In this document: in pieces, positions 36,564 through 45,443 of the stretch
How positions within the stretch are numbered: position 1 is the first letter of the stretch
How the letters are laid out: the number at the start of each line of letters is the position of its first letter
Assembly (NCBI RefSeq): GCF_001307105.1
Contig: NZ_LGYN01000027.1
Coordinates: 248,001-312,000 of the forward strand
Origin: Bacillus australimaris
GTDB taxonomy: Bacteria > Bacillota > Bacilli > Bacillales > Bacillaceae
Direction: 5' to 3'
DNA length: 64,000 nucleotides
Translations under genes and position numbers: made by a program
The notes under the pieces: generated by a model
Told to the model about the DNA's origin: nothing
The model's input: only the letters and a program-made list of their open reading frames with translations
The model's database searches: none

Positions 36564-37682
36564 ATGACAGAACATGTGGAAACGAAATTAGCGCAAATTG
36601 GAAACCGTAGTGAAGAGGTGACTGGCACTGTCAGTCCGCCCATTTATCTTTCGACAGCATATAGACATAGGGGCATAGGAGAATCAACAGGATTTGATTA
36701 CATTCGAACGAAAAATCCAACTAGACAGCTTGTAGAGGATGCAATTGCTTCACTCGAAGAAGGGACGGCCGGTTTTGCCTTCAGTTCGGGAATGGCTGCA
36801 ATCCAAACGATTATGGCTCTATTTGAAAGTGGAGATGAACTCATCGTCTCATCAGACCTATATGGCGGTACATACCGTTTGTTTGAAAACGAATGGAAAA
36901 AGTACGGCTTACGTTTTCTTTATGATGATTTCTCAGATGAAGACTGTTTACGCTCTAAAATCACGCCAAACACAAAAGCGGTCTTTATTGAAACGCCAAC
37001 AAATCCACTGATGCAGGAAGCAGATATTCAAAAAATAGCGAAGATTGCAAAAGAATATGGCGCTTTGGTCATTGTTGATAACACCTTCTACACACCAGTT
37101 TTGCAAAAGCCGATTACACTTGGTGCGGACATTGTCATTCATAGCGCAACCAAATATTTGGGCGGACACAATGATGTCCTTGCCGGGCTTGTCGTGACAA
37201 AGGGAGAGCAGCTGTCTGAAGACATGTTCCAGCATCAAAACGCAATAGGAGCGGTTTTAGCGCCATTTGACTCATGGCTTTTAATGAGAGGAATGAAAAC
37301 GCTGGCTCTTAGAATGCGCCAGCACGAGGCAAATGCGAAGGAACTGGCACAGTTTTTAGAGGAGCAGCCAGAAATTCAAGATGTGCTTTACCCAGGAAAG
37401 GGAGGAATGCTCTCATTCCGTGTAGCCGAAGAGGATTGGGTCAATCCATTTTTAAAGCAGCTGAAAACAATTTGTTTTGCTGAAAGCCTTGGCGGAGTCG
37501 AAAGCTTTATTACGTATCCTGCGACGCAAACACACATGGACATCCCAGAAGAGATTCGGATTGCAAACGGCGTGTGTAACAAGCTGCTCCGTTTCTCTGT
37601 TGGTATTGAGCATGTCGATGACCTGAAAGCAGATCTGAAACAGGCACTATCACAAGTGAAAGAGGAGGTACACGCCAAATGA
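36564..37682 (+). CDS. metI: Cystathionine gamma-synthase / O-acetylhomoserine thiolyase MetI
   Basis: PLP enzyme that makes cystathionine from O-acetylhomoserine and Cys, and can also use sulfide. It has 372 residues. The PLP Lys is in IHSATKYLGGHNDVLAG (about residue 195), and the Tyr-Arg pair in SGFDYIRTKNPT binds phosphate. Its stop overlaps the metC start (ATGA). Together with metC it is controlled by the S-box upstream. Confidence 0.95.
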   Translation: MTEHVETKLAQIGNRSEEVTGTVSPPIYLSTAYRHRGIGESTGFDYIRTKNPTRQLVEDAIASLEEGTAGFAFSSGMAAIQTIMALFESGDELIVSSDLYGGTYRLFENEWKKYGLRFLYDDFSDEDCLRSKITPNTKAVFIETPTNPLMQEADIQKIAKIAKEYGALVIVDNTFYTPVLQKPITLGADIVIHSATKYLGGHNDVLAGLVVTKGEQLSEDMFQHQNAIGAVLAPFDSWLLMRGMKTLALRMRQHEANAKELAQFLEEQPEIQDVLYPGKGGMLSFRVAEEDWVNPFLKQLKTICFAESLGGVESFITYPATQTHMDIPEEIRIANGVCNKLLRFSVGIEHVDDLKADLKQALSQVKEEVHAK

Positions 37683-38857
37683 CCACACACGAATGGACCC
37701 TTGAAACACAACTCGTTCATAATGCGTTTAAAACAGACCGTTCCACAGGTGCAGTCAGTGTACCGATTCAGCATGCGTCCACGTTTCACCAAAGCAGCTT
37801 TGATGAGTTTGGTCAATATGACTACTCCAGATCAGGGACTCCTACACGCCAAGCATTAGAGGATACGATTGCGGCGCTGGAAGGAGGAACGAGAGGGCTT
37901 GCCTTTGCATCAGGCATGGCAGCCATTTCGACTGCTTTTCTTCTATTATCTAAGGGAGATCATGTCCTTGTGACAAGAGATGTGTACGGCGGTACATTTC
38001 GAATGATCACTCAAGTTCTTTCGAGATTTGGGATTGAGCATACCTTTGTGGATATGACGGATTTAAGTGAAGTCAAAAAAGGCATTCAATCGAATACGAA
38101 GGTCATATACATGGAAACACCGTCAAACCCTACTCTAGGTATTACGGATATTGAGGGCGTCGTCCAGCTTGCGAAAGAGCATGACTGTCTGACTTTCTTA
38201 GATAATACGTTCTTAACACCTGCGCTTCAGCGTCCGCTGGACCTTGGCGTTGACGTTGTCCTGCACAGTGCTACGAAGTTTTTAAGCGGCCACAGTGATG
38301 TGCTGTCAGGCTTAGCCGTGGTGAAAGATGAGAAGCTTGGAGAGGAACTCTATTCGCTCCAAAACTCCTTCGGTGCAGTCCTTGGCGTGCAGGATTGCTG
38401 GCTTGTGTTAAGAGGGTTAAAAACCCTTCAAGTCAGATTAGAAAAAGCAAGCCAAACGGCATTCGAACTGGCTTCATTTCTTAAAGAACATCCTGTGGTG
38501 AAAAAAGTATACTACCCAGGCTTAGAGGACCATCCAGGTGCAGACATTCAGCGAAAGCAGGCAAGCGGAGCAGGGGCTGTTCTTTCATTTGAACTAGAAA
38601 ACCAAGCGGCTGTCAAAGAATTGGTGGATGCCGTCACATTACCTGTATTCGCCGTCAGCCTCGGGGCCGTCGAATCCATTTTGTCCTATCCAGCCAAAAT
38701 GTCACATGCCGCTATGCCGAAAGAAGAAAGAGAAAAAAGAGGAATTACAGATGGGCTGCTTCGATTAAGTGTTGGAGTCGAAAACGGAGAAGACCTTAAA
38801 CGCGACTTCAAACAAGCACTCGATCAACTAAAGCCCGTCCTTGTCAACCAATCATAA
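37679..38857 (+). CDS. metC: Cystathionine beta-lyase MetC
   Basis: Cleaves cystathionine to homocysteine, the next methionine-pathway step after MetI. It has 392 residues with the PLP Lys in LHSATKFLSGHSDVLSG and YDYSRSGTPTRQALE near the N-terminus. The start overlaps the metI stop by 4 bases, so translation is coupled. A strong terminator follows. This gene ends the stretch with continuous B. subtilis gene order. Confidence 0.95.
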   Translation: MTTHEWTLETQLVHNAFKTDRSTGAVSVPIQHASTFHQSSFDEFGQYDYSRSGTPTRQALEDTIAALEGGTRGLAFASGMAAISTAFLLLSKGDHVLVTRDVYGGTFRMITQVLSRFGIEHTFVDMTDLSEVKKGIQSNTKVIYMETPSNPTLGITDIEGVVQLAKEHDCLTFLDNTFLTPALQRPLDLGVDVVLHSATKFLSGHSDVLSGLAVVKDEKLGEELYSLQNSFGAVLGVQDCWLVLRGLKTLQVRLEKASQTAFELASFLKEHPVVKKVYYPGLEDHPGADIQRKQASGAGAVLSFELENQAAVKELVDAVTLPVFAVSLGAVESILSYPAKMSHAAMPKEEREKRGITDGLLRLSVGVENGEDLKRDFKQALDQLKPVLVNQS

Positions 38858-38864
38858 AAGAGAG

Positions 38865-38895
38865 AAAAAAGCCGGCATCGCCGCCGGCTTTTTGA
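38865..38895 (+). terminator. Terminator of metI-metC
   Basis: AAAAAGCCGGC / GCCGGCTTTTT hairpin. Confidence 0.9.
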
Positions 38896-38986
38896 CCTTT
38901 TTTAAACAAAACCATTGACGCATTAATATGATGGTTATATAATAGAGACTGTCAGTAACAGAAAGCCCAGAACTGATACATAACCC

Positions 38987-39059
38987 GATTCCGTAGCTCA
39001 GCTGGGAGAGCGCTACCTTGACAGGGTAGAGGTCGCTGGTTCGAGCCCAGTCGGAATCA
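38987..39059 (+). tRNA. tRNA-Val (anticodon GAC)
   Basis: A complete 73-base cloverleaf: acceptor stem GATTCCG/CGGAATC, D arm GCTC/GAGC, anticodon stem CTACC/GGTAG with loop TTGACAG (anticodon GAC at 39020-39022), and T arm CTGG/CCAG with TTCGAGC. CCA is not encoded. Its 3' 43 bases form the left copy of the repeat that bounds the island up to 45076. Confidence 0.95.
39015..39057 (+). repeat. Left attachment repeat (43 bp, within tRNA-Val)
   Basis: The 43 bases from the anticodon stem to the end of the acceptor stem recur without mismatch at 45034-45076. This is the classical att core left when an integrase inserts at the 3' end of a tRNA gene. Confidence 0.92.
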
Positions 39060-39077
39060 TATAAAAAGACGTTGATA

Positions 39078-39117
39078 CAGAGCCATTCTTGAGATAATCG
39101 AGAATGGCTTTTGTATT
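39078..39117 (+). terminator. Terminator of tRNA-Val
   Basis: GCCATTCT / AGAATGGC hairpin then TTTT, shortly after the tRNA. Confidence 0.75.
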
Positions 39118-39141
39118 TCTAAAAACGAATAGGTAACAAAG

Positions 39142-39346
39142 ATGAAAGGAACGGCTGTAAAGCAAATTCAAGAAGCATTAGCTGCACTCTATTTTTACCC
39201 TGATAAAGAAAAACAATGGTATTGATGGATACTACGGAACGAAAACAGCTGATGCAGTAAAACGATTCCAGTCTATGCATGGTTTAGTACCTGACGGAAT
39301 CTATGGTGATAAAACTAGAGCAAATCTTACATCATTATTGAAGTAA
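39142..39346 (+). pseudogene. Endolysin C-terminal peptidoglycan-binding domain, frameshifted remnant
   Basis: The first frame reads GTAVKQIQEALAALYFYP and then hits a stop. One frame over, it continues GIDGYYGTKTADAVKRFQ and GLVPDGIYGDKTRANL, ending in a stop at 39344. Joined, the two parts form a typical PG_binding_1 domain of phage amidases such as XlyA/XlyB. The break is near 39210. The catalytic domain is missing. It is the only clear phage-derived gene left in the island. Confidence 0.8.
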
Positions 39347-39390
39347 ATAAATAGTCTTCTTGAATTGATCGAGAGGACTGGTTTGTTTAT

Positions 39391-39561
39391 TTAGCCTTTT
39401 TTATATTTGTACATTAGGTGTGAAGCGAATTCATAAAACTCTTTTGAAGCCATAACTTCTTTAAAGAATTTTTGCACTTCTGGTGTTACCTGTGTAGAAA
39501 TGTTATAGTTCTCAATTGCTTCTTTTCTTCTCTTTGGTCTGTTTTCTTGCTGCTCGCTCAT
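39391..39561 (-). CDS. Small hypothetical protein
   Basis: A 56-residue protein (MSEQQENRPKRRKEAIENY...), mostly charged and helical. The ATG at 39561 has AGAGGTGA upstream; the longer frame to 39657 does not have a site. Basic N-terminal half and small size suggest a phage-type regulator, but no family is recognised. Confidence 0.6.
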   Translation of the reverse strand: MSEQQENRPKRRKEAIENYNISTQVTPEVQKFFKEVMASKEFYEFASHLMYKYKKG

Positions 39562-39731
39562 GTTGATCACCTCTATAAACAAGTATGTCCAGAGAGGAGA
39601 GAGACGTCTATATGTAAATGATGGAAACTGACTACTTTGTACTTTTGAATAAAACAATGACTTTTCCCTATTTACTGTAAAAAATATCTATGTATACTTT
39701 GTAGTGATGTGTTTACATAGGAGGATGAGTG

Positions 39732-40238
39732 ATGAAGTTTTGTACAAGGTGGTTAATTAGATTATTAGTCTTAGCTTTATTACTTAGCGTATTTCCATCT
39801 AACACTTTTGCAGAAGAAGTATCTAGTGTTAGTTATTATCCAGGTGAGAACAAGCAAGATTTAAAGGATCTTGAATTGACGCTTCTAGTTGCAATGCCTG
39901 AATTTCAAGGAGTGACTAAGAAGCTCGATGGCGATATTCAAACAAAGGCTGGTCAAACTAAGGTAATAAAAGAAGCCGTTCGATATGCGCTTAAAAATAA
40001 GCACAAGTTATTTAAAACCGTTGAAATTTTCAGTAATAAGAGAACAGCTCGTTCTCTAGAGATTAGATGGAATAAATATGTTGAACCAGGATTGAAGGAG
40101 CTTTTAAAATGGGATAAGCTCGTTTGGAGGTCTGTTAAAGATGCAATTTACAGAGCGTTAAGAGCTGGAAAACTTTCTGAAACAACATCTGAGAGTATTT
40201 CTTTTTGGGTAGTTGAAGCACTAAAATGGATTGCATAA
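39732..40238 (+). CDS. Secreted protein of unknown function
   Basis: A 168-residue protein with a clear signal peptide: KFCTRW, a hydrophobic core LIRLLVLALLLSVF, and a likely signal peptidase site after SNTFA. The mature part (about 141 residues) is rich in Lys and Trp, with an amphipathic C-terminal half (KDAIYRALRAGKLSE, FWVVEALKWIA). GGAGG precedes the ATG. It is 15 bases upstream of a small cytosolic protein gene, an arrangement often seen for secreted effectors and protective partners. No family is recognised; a bacteriocin-like role is speculation. Confidence 0.7.
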   Translation: MKFCTRWLIRLLVLALLLSVFPSNTFAEEVSSVSYYPGENKQDLKDLELTLLVAMPEFQGVTKKLDGDIQTKAGQTKVIKEAVRYALKNKHKLFKTVEIFSNKRTARSLEIRWNKYVEPGLKELLKWDKLVWRSVKDAIYRALRAGKLSETTSESISFWVVEALKWIA

Positions 40239-40253
40239 AAGGAGAGATAAATA

Positions 40254-40586
40254 ATGGCTGGAAATGATATTCATGACATCATTGCACAACAAGCTTTATT
40301 AACAAGTGCAGTCGTCAAACTATACGATAAACTTGCGCCAGATGAAATTAATACTGATATTGTCTATCTTAGACAAGGATGGAGAAATGATGAGATAGAC
40401 GAATTCAGTAGCTATATTGCTAGACTGAAGATGGAAAAAGCATCACCCACATTTAAAGAAGCTAAAGAAAAAATTAAAGAAATTAGAACGATAGAGCCGA
40501 CTAATGATGAAATTAAAGCTTTGTTCCAAGCGTATAAAAATATTAGGATTGTTGGTGCATCAGAAACCAAAAACATATTGAAATAA
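40254..40586 (+). CDS. Small soluble partner of the secreted protein
   Basis: A 110-residue protein without signal or membrane segment, mixed charged helices (MEKASPTFKEAKEKIKEI). AAAAGGAGAG precedes the ATG. It is in tandem with the secreted protein gene and followed by a terminator, so the two form one transcription unit. It could be an immunity or regulatory protein, but this is only positional inference. Confidence 0.68.
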   Translation: MAGNDIHDIIAQQALLTSAVVKLYDKLAPDEINTDIVYLRQGWRNDEIDEFSSYIARLKMEKASPTFKEAKEKIKEIRTIEPTNDEIKALFQAYKNIRIVGASETKNILK

Positions 40587-40587
40587 A

Positions 40588-40615
40588 TTGAGCTGCTTAT
40601 GCGGCTCTTTTTTGT
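40588..40615 (+). terminator. Terminator of the two-gene unit
   Basis: GAGCTGC / GCGGCTC stem with T-run. Confidence 0.8.
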
Positions 40616-40643
40616 GCAAAAAACCACCTACACATGAATGTAA

Positions 40644-41051
40644 GTGGTCATTTGTGGCTCTCCTAGCTATTCTCTTGCCTACTGTACCCTTTTGAACAGC
40701 GTTCACATACAAGTATCTTTGAAAGAATCAATCGATGAATATAAAGTTTATTTAGGTATTGTTTTTTTAGCGTCGAGTTGCTTCTTAATATCTCATTTTA
40801 TTTATTGGTTATACTCCATTTTGAAATTTAAAATAGAAAACAAAGTACGCAACAAAGAAATGATTAATAGACTTAATAATTTAAATGACTATGAAAAACG
40901 AATATTGAGAACTTTTGTATTATATAATGAAAGATCGATTCAACTAGAAATTAATGATGGTACTGTTGCTGAGCTTGAATTTTTGAGAATTCTTTTTAGA
41001 AGTGCAAATATTAGTAGTGGTGGAATGGTTTTTCCTTATATTAATATTTAA
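40644..41051 (+). pseudogene. Membrane protein, SieB-like, probably degenerate
   Basis: The readable frame gives one membrane segment (YLGIVFLASSCFLISHFIYWL) and a cytosolic part with NRLNNLNDYEKRILRTFV, a pattern that resembles the superinfection-exclusion SieB family. It lacks the first membrane helix. That helix (SFVALLAILLPTVPF) appears in another frame just upstream (about 40650-40695), so a frameshift is likely. Its end overlaps the 3' end of the opposite gene by 11 bases. The family call is weak. Confidence 0.45.
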
Positions 41052-42027
41052 TAATGGTTCTTCCTAAATGTTGGCCATTTTTAATGGCTTCAATTTTTTC
41101 AGGTAACGTATCGAGAGTAATCTCATTGACTAGAGTCGTTTGGGAGATATTCCATTCGTTTGCTATCTCGTTCCAAATTACTTTGCGTTTATTGATTGGT
41201 ACATTTACAGAATCGATCCCTAGAAGATTGATCCCTCTTAGAATAAAAGGTAACACAGTTGTTGTTAATTTAATTCCACCTGCATTCCCGCACATGCTCA
41301 TGCTTCCACCATAAGAAATTTGAGGAATGATCACAGAAGCCACATCTCCTCCTACGGTATCTAAGACGAAGTCAAATTTTTGCTTGTTTAATGGTTTTTT
41401 TAGCTCTCCTAATTCGTTTGCAAAAATGATATTAGTTGCTCCTAAAGATTTTGCTATATCAACTTGATTATCTTTACGCACTAAAGCAAAAATATTTTTG
41501 TACCCAATTTTAGATAATAATTGTATAGCAATGCTACCAACTCCACCAGTTGACCCCGTAACGAGTATATTAGGTTGATTTTTCGTACTCATACCATTTT
41601 CCTGTAAAGCCATGATAGAAAGAGCAGCGGTAAAGCCTGCTGTTCCAAAAATCATTGCTTCTTTTAAAGTCAAGTTATTTGGCAAAGGAACAATCCAATC
41701 CGCAGGTACTCTAGCATATTCAGAAAAACCTCCAGTGTGGCTCATGCCCATAGCGAAACCTGTGACAATCACTTGTTGACCCTCTACGAAACGATTATCT
41801 GTTGTATGAACGATAGTCCCACTTAGATCAATTCCAGGAATCATTGGATAGTTACGAATAACACCTCCATTTTTTTGAACAGCCAGCATATCTTTATAAT
41901 TGATTGAAGAATATGCTACTTTAATTAATACTTCTCCTTCAGATAAATCATTAACACTTACATTTTGAAGATCATAACTAACTTGATCATTTTTTTCTGT
42001 AACTAGAATCGCTTTAAATGAATCCAC
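41041..42027 (-). CDS. Zinc-independent quinone oxidoreductase, YhfP/AcuI type
   Basis: A 328-residue medium-chain dehydrogenase/reductase without the structural zinc Cys cluster. The NADPH site is VTGSTGGVGSIAIQLL (about residues 155-170), and the substrate-side motif is YSSINYKD near the N-terminus, typical of the YhdH/YhfP/AcuI branch (acryloyl-CoA or quinone reductases). The gene is divergent from a MarR regulator that probably controls it; MarR/reductase pairs of this kind often respond to quinones or aldehydes. The true substrate is unknown. Confidence 0.87.
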   Translation of the reverse strand: MDSFKAILVTEKNDQVSYDLQNVSVNDLSEGEVLIKVAYSSINYKDMLAVQKNGGVIRNYPMIPGIDLSGTIVHTTDNRFVEGQQVIVTGFAMGMSHTGGFSEYARVPADWIVPLPNNLTLKEAMIFGTAGFTAALSIMALQENGMSTKNQPNILVTGSTGGVGSIAIQLLSKIGYKNIFALVRKDNQVDIAKSLGATNIIFANELGELKKPLNKQKFDFVLDTVGGDVASVIIPQISYGGSMSMCGNAGGIKLTTTVLPFILRGINLLGIDSVNVPINKRKVIWNEIANEWNISQTTLVNEITLDTLPEKIEAIKNGQHLGRTIIKY

Positions 42028-42139
42028 TATTTATCTTCCTCTCTAAAAATATATTGCAATAAAATATTTCTGGTGCAAAAGTATTTCAATTAAAAAACTA
42101 CCATGATATTATAGGTAAAGTCAATGTGGGGGAGATAAA

Positions 42140-42559
42140 ATGGAATTATCAGAGTGCATAAATTTTTTACTAAGTGTTAGTCAAAATAAAGTGTTCAAGT
42201 ACTTTAGTAAGCTTTTAGAGGAATGTGATTTGACACCCGCTCAATATGGTGTGTTGAACTGTCTGTGGAGAGAGGGGCAGCTATCTCCTAAACAAATTGG
42301 AGAACTCGTCTATTTAGAAGCCTCAACAGTTTCTGGAATTTTAGATAAAATGCAAAAAGCTGACTTAATTGAACGCACAATAGATCCAAACAATCGAAGA
42401 AATATTTTAGTAGAGGCTACTCAAAAATCTTTAGTCATTAGAGATCAAGTTGAAGCAGCAACAATTGAGTTGAACAAGACAGCGCTTCAAAACTTGTCAA
42501 ATGATGATAAGGTTGTACTAAAGAAAGCATTAAGTACAATTATAAATAATTTTCAATGA
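42140..42559 (+). CDS. MarR-family transcriptional regulator
   Basis: A 139-residue winged-helix protein. LTPAQYGVLNCLW and LSPKQIGELVYLEASTVSGILDKMQKADLIERT cover the HTH, and DPNNRRNILVEAT is the wing. It is divergent from the YhfP-like reductase with 112 bases between, which suggests local control. The ribosome site GGGGGAG is close upstream. Base composition is AT-rich like its neighbours in the island. Confidence 0.88.
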   Translation: MELSECINFLLSVSQNKVFKYFSKLLEECDLTPAQYGVLNCLWREGQLSPKQIGELVYLEASTVSGILDKMQKADLIERTIDPNNRRNILVEATQKSLVIRDQVEAATIELNKTALQNLSNDDKVVLKKALSTIINNFQ

Positions 42560-42691
42560 TGTACTTTTATAAACAAGTTTCATATTAAATCAATCACTAT
42601 CACACGGCTTCTTTACAGGAGCTTTTTTCAGTTTCTTTTTGGTGCTTTGTAAACCCTTGGATGTGATAATAAATATAATATTAAGTTTTTT

Positions 42692-42850
42692 ATGGAAATT
42701 AGGGAAGGAATGGACAAAATTCTTTCTTCAAATGTTGTAATTGAAGAATCATTAATGGCGTTCAAACGCGCCGGATGCGATGGCATTTTGACTTATTTTG
42801 CTTTAGATATGGCTCGGCGACTGAGAGATGGGGAATCTCAAAACATATAG
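42692..42850 (+). pseudogene. Porphobilinogen synthase (hemB) C-terminal fragment
   Basis: A 52-codon frame whose middle reads EESLMAFKRAGCDGILTYFALDMARRL, the C-terminal signature of 5-aminolevulinate dehydratase (family pattern KRAG-x-D-x-I-x-T-Y-A). The N-terminal 270 or so residues, including the catalytic lysines, are missing. It is followed by its own terminator, which suggests a captured 3' gene end. Confidence 0.75.
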
Positions 42851-42856
42851 GTAAAA

Positions 42857-42886
42857 TGAAAACAGACCCAGGGTCTGTTTTTTTAT
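42857..42886 (+). terminator. Terminator after the hemB fragment
   Basis: AAACAGACCC / GGGTCTGTTT near-perfect hairpin with T-run. Confidence 0.88.
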
Positions 42887-43056
42887 GAGGACGATTTGAG
42901 GACCTTCAGAAAAAGTATTGATGGAAGAAAATCCTTTTTCATACCGATCACACATTTTTTAATAGTATCAGCATATCCAGTTTAAGAGATTACTTACAAA
43001 ATATTTAGAAATTTTTGTAAAAATCCTCCTAAATGTAATACGGACTTTAAATATTT

Positions 43057-44001
43057 TCATTTATAATTCTCTATTTGTCTATACTTTTCATATCGCTGTT
43101 GTATAAGCTCTTCCGAGGATAATAGTATCAATTTTTTTAGAGATGATTCGATTACAGATTCAATCATTTTTGCCTGTGATTTTATATCATTTTGTGCTCC
43201 ACCTTTCATTTCAGGAATGATTTCATCAATAATTCCTAAATGTTTTAAATCTTTTGCTGAAATTTTCATATGTTCAGCAGCTTCTGGAGCATACTTAGCG
43301 TCCTTCCAGAGGATAGATGCTGCTCCTTCTGGCGAAATTACCGAGTACCATGAATACTCTAACATATGGATATGGTTACCGACACTAATGCCAAGAGCGC
43401 CACCACTTGATGCCTCTCCAATTACAATACAAATAATTGGCACTTTAAGTGTTGCCATTTCCAATAGATTTCGAGCTATCGCTTCAGAAATTCCACGTTC
43501 TTCAGACCCTTTCCCTGGATAGGCGCCTATTGTATCAATAAATGTAATAATAGGGCGATTAAATTTATCAGCTTGTTTCATAAGTCTTAGCGCTTTTCTA
43601 TATCCTTCTGGATGAGCCATTCCAAAATTTCTTTCTATATTTTCCTTTGTACTTCTACCTCTTTGATGACCAATAACCGTAACTGGCATTCCTTTAAATT
43701 TTGCAATACCACCTATCATTGCTTTATCATCACCATATAATCGATCACCATGAAGTTCGAAAAAGTTTGTAAACAATAAAGGTATATAATCCAATGTCGT
43801 GGGCCGGTTACGTAGCCTTGCAATTTGAACTCGTTGAAAAGCTGTAAGATTAGAATAAACTTCATCTTGCATTTTATTTAAACGTTTTTCTAATAAATGA
43901 ATTTCTGACGATAAATCTACATTATTTTCTTTCATCATTTTCTTTAATTCATTAAATTTCTCTTTTAGTTCAATAATAGGACGTTCAAAATCCAAACTCA
44001 T
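43057..44001 (-). CDS. accA: Acetyl-CoA carboxylase carboxyltransferase subunit alpha, island copy
   Basis: Alpha half of the carboxyltransferase that moves CO2 from biotin carrier protein to acetyl-CoA, the first step of fatty acid synthesis. It has 314 residues: the N-terminal [17 protein letters not shown], then [25 protein letters not shown] and the oxyanion regions [13 protein letters not shown]. All core motifs look intact. It stands alone (no accD) next to a MarR regulator on a tRNA-borne island, whereas Bacillus keeps its housekeeping accDA elsewhere. It is therefore probably a second, laterally acquired copy. Confidence 0.92.
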   Translation of the reverse strand: MSLDFERPIIELKEKFNELKKMMKENNVDLSSEIHLLEKRLNKMQDEVYSNLTAFQRVQIARLRNRPTTLDYIPLLFTNFFELHGDRLYGDDKAMIGGIAKFKGMPVTVIGHQRGRSTKENIERNFGMAHPEGYRKALRLMKQADKFNRPIITFIDTIGAYPGKGSEERGISEAIARNLLEMATLKVPIICIVIGEASSGGALGISVGNHIHMLEYSWYSVISPEGAASILWKDAKYAPEAAEHMKISAKDLKHLGIIDEIIPEMKGGAQNDIKSQAKMIESVIESSLKKLILLSSEELIQQRYEKYRQIENYK

Positions 44002-44033
44002 TTTATCCTCCAAATGTTATGATTTACCTCACT

Positions 44034-44480
44034 CTAATCAAAAGACTTAGAAATAGAATCAATAAATAATTCAAAACCATCCACAACTATTTTTTGTTCT
44101 GATTCTGATAAATTATTGAGGATACGTTGATAAAATGTAATGGATTGTTCTCTTAAGCGATTAACAGTAATGTGACCATTTTCTGTGAGGTGCAGAAAAA
44201 GTTCTCTTCTATTTTTTTCATTTACTTCTCGATAAACAAGCCCCTTCTTTACTAACTTATCTACCAATCTACTTACAGTTGAAGTCTCTAATCTAAGTTT
44301 ATTGGATAGTTGCCAAACAGTTAATTTTTCCATCTCTAGTTCCTCTAACGCCATCATTTGAGAAGTTGGTAGAGGTTTTTCAAATGGTCCATTCGGCAAA
44401 TTTTGAGATTCGAAAACCCCAGTTAATATAATCATTTTCTTAATATCTGTTCTTAGTTTTAAGGCATCTTCTCTTTTCAA
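44034..44480 (-). CDS. MarR-family transcriptional regulator (upstream of accA)
   Basis: A 148-residue winged-helix regulator. LTVWQLSNKLRLETSTVSRLVDKLVKKGLVYRE is the HTH and NEKNRRELFLHLT the wing. The TTG at 44480 is chosen because GGAGG lies 9 bases upstream. It is 32 bases upstream of accA on the same strand, so the two are likely an operon and the regulator controls itself and accA. Tandem ACATCAAT repeats in front of it could be its operator. Confidence 0.86.
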   Translation of the reverse strand: MKREDALKLRTDIKKMIILTGVFESQNLPNGPFEKPLPTSQMMALEELEMEKLTVWQLSNKLRLETSTVSRLVDKLVKKGLVYREVNEKNRRELFLHLTENGHITVNRLREQSITFYQRILNNLSESEQKIVVDGFELFIDSISKSFD

Positions 44481-44507
44481 AAAGGTCACCCTCCTACAAT
44501 TCATGCA

Positions 44508-44540
44508 TCATACATCAATTGTATTATACATCAATATGAT
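44508..44540 (-). promoter_or_regulatory. Candidate MarR operator: direct ATTGATGTAT repeats
   Basis: Read on the minus strand, ATTGATGTAT occurs twice with 6 bases between, directly upstream of the MarR gene. Regulatory use is inferred from place and repetition only. Confidence 0.4.
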
Positions 44541-45033
44541 TTTTTCACAAGCTCAACATAAGCCAATGACAACATGGACGAGATATGTCTTCTTGTTAAA
44601 ATGGTTTAAGTGGATTGTTTTCTACAAATGGCAGAACATCAATTATGTATCAGGGACCTTTATGGGGTACCGCTCATCGCAATCAAGCTAAGAAAATGAA
44701 AGTATCTCAAAAGGTCGATTTGAAGAAGCTACAGCTGCTTATTAAAAGATATTAGAAACACAACTCAAAATTTAGAGAGAGGATTGTTTGTATGATTTTT
44801 AAGAAGGATTTTACGATGATCGCTCTTACAGTGATTTCAGCTGCAGGAATGTACAGTTTTGAAGCAGATCGAAACACAACGATGATTGATCCAAACTCAA
44901 CATTTTAAAAAGGGGACGAACCCTTTCAGTTTTCTTCAGAAATGCACATTTTTTATCGGAAAGGCTTATCATAGAACCTTATTTAAATCAGTCTTGTTCA
45001 GGGAAGGTCTGTTTGCTTCGGATGAAGTCATTC
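44541..45033. other. Gene-poor right end of the island
   Basis: About 490 bases between the MarR gene and the right attachment repeat. Only one short open frame (44792-44908) with a plausible start is visible. No integrase or excisionase remnant was found. Confidence 0.6.
44792..44908 (+). CDS. Possible 38-residue membrane/secreted peptide
   Basis: An open frame with GAGAGGA upstream. The protein has a basic start (MIFKKDF), a hydrophobic stretch (MIALTVISAAGMYSF), and a short hydrophilic tail (EADRNTTMIDPNSTF), a secreted-peptide layout. It is not verified as a gene. Confidence 0.35.
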   Translation: MIFKKDFTMIALTVISAAGMYSFEADRNTTMIDPNSTF

Positions 45034-45341
<308 letters not shown>

Positions 45342-45443
45342 CAACTTTTTGAAAACTGACGCACTTCAATTGACAATAACCGGAAGCAGGCGGACAATAA
45401 AAGAGAAAGATGAACCAGCCACATTCCGAAAGGCGGGAAGAGC

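Larger units (their letters stand above)
42560..43056. other. Intergenic stretch with a hemB fragment and a terminator
   Basis: About 500 bases between the MarR gene and accA. They hold the hemB-like fragment 42692-42850 and its terminator. The rest (42560-42690 and 42890-43056) shows no credible gene. Confidence 0.7.

Noticed and set aside
40616-40645. Second terminator after the secreted-protein unit
   Set aside because: CCACCTACA/TGTAAGTGG can pair but no T-run follows; the terminator at 40588-40615 is sufficient.
44503-44691. 62-residue open frame upstream of the MarR gene
   Set aside because: Starts in the MarR promoter, lacks a ribosome site, and codon content is not protein-like.
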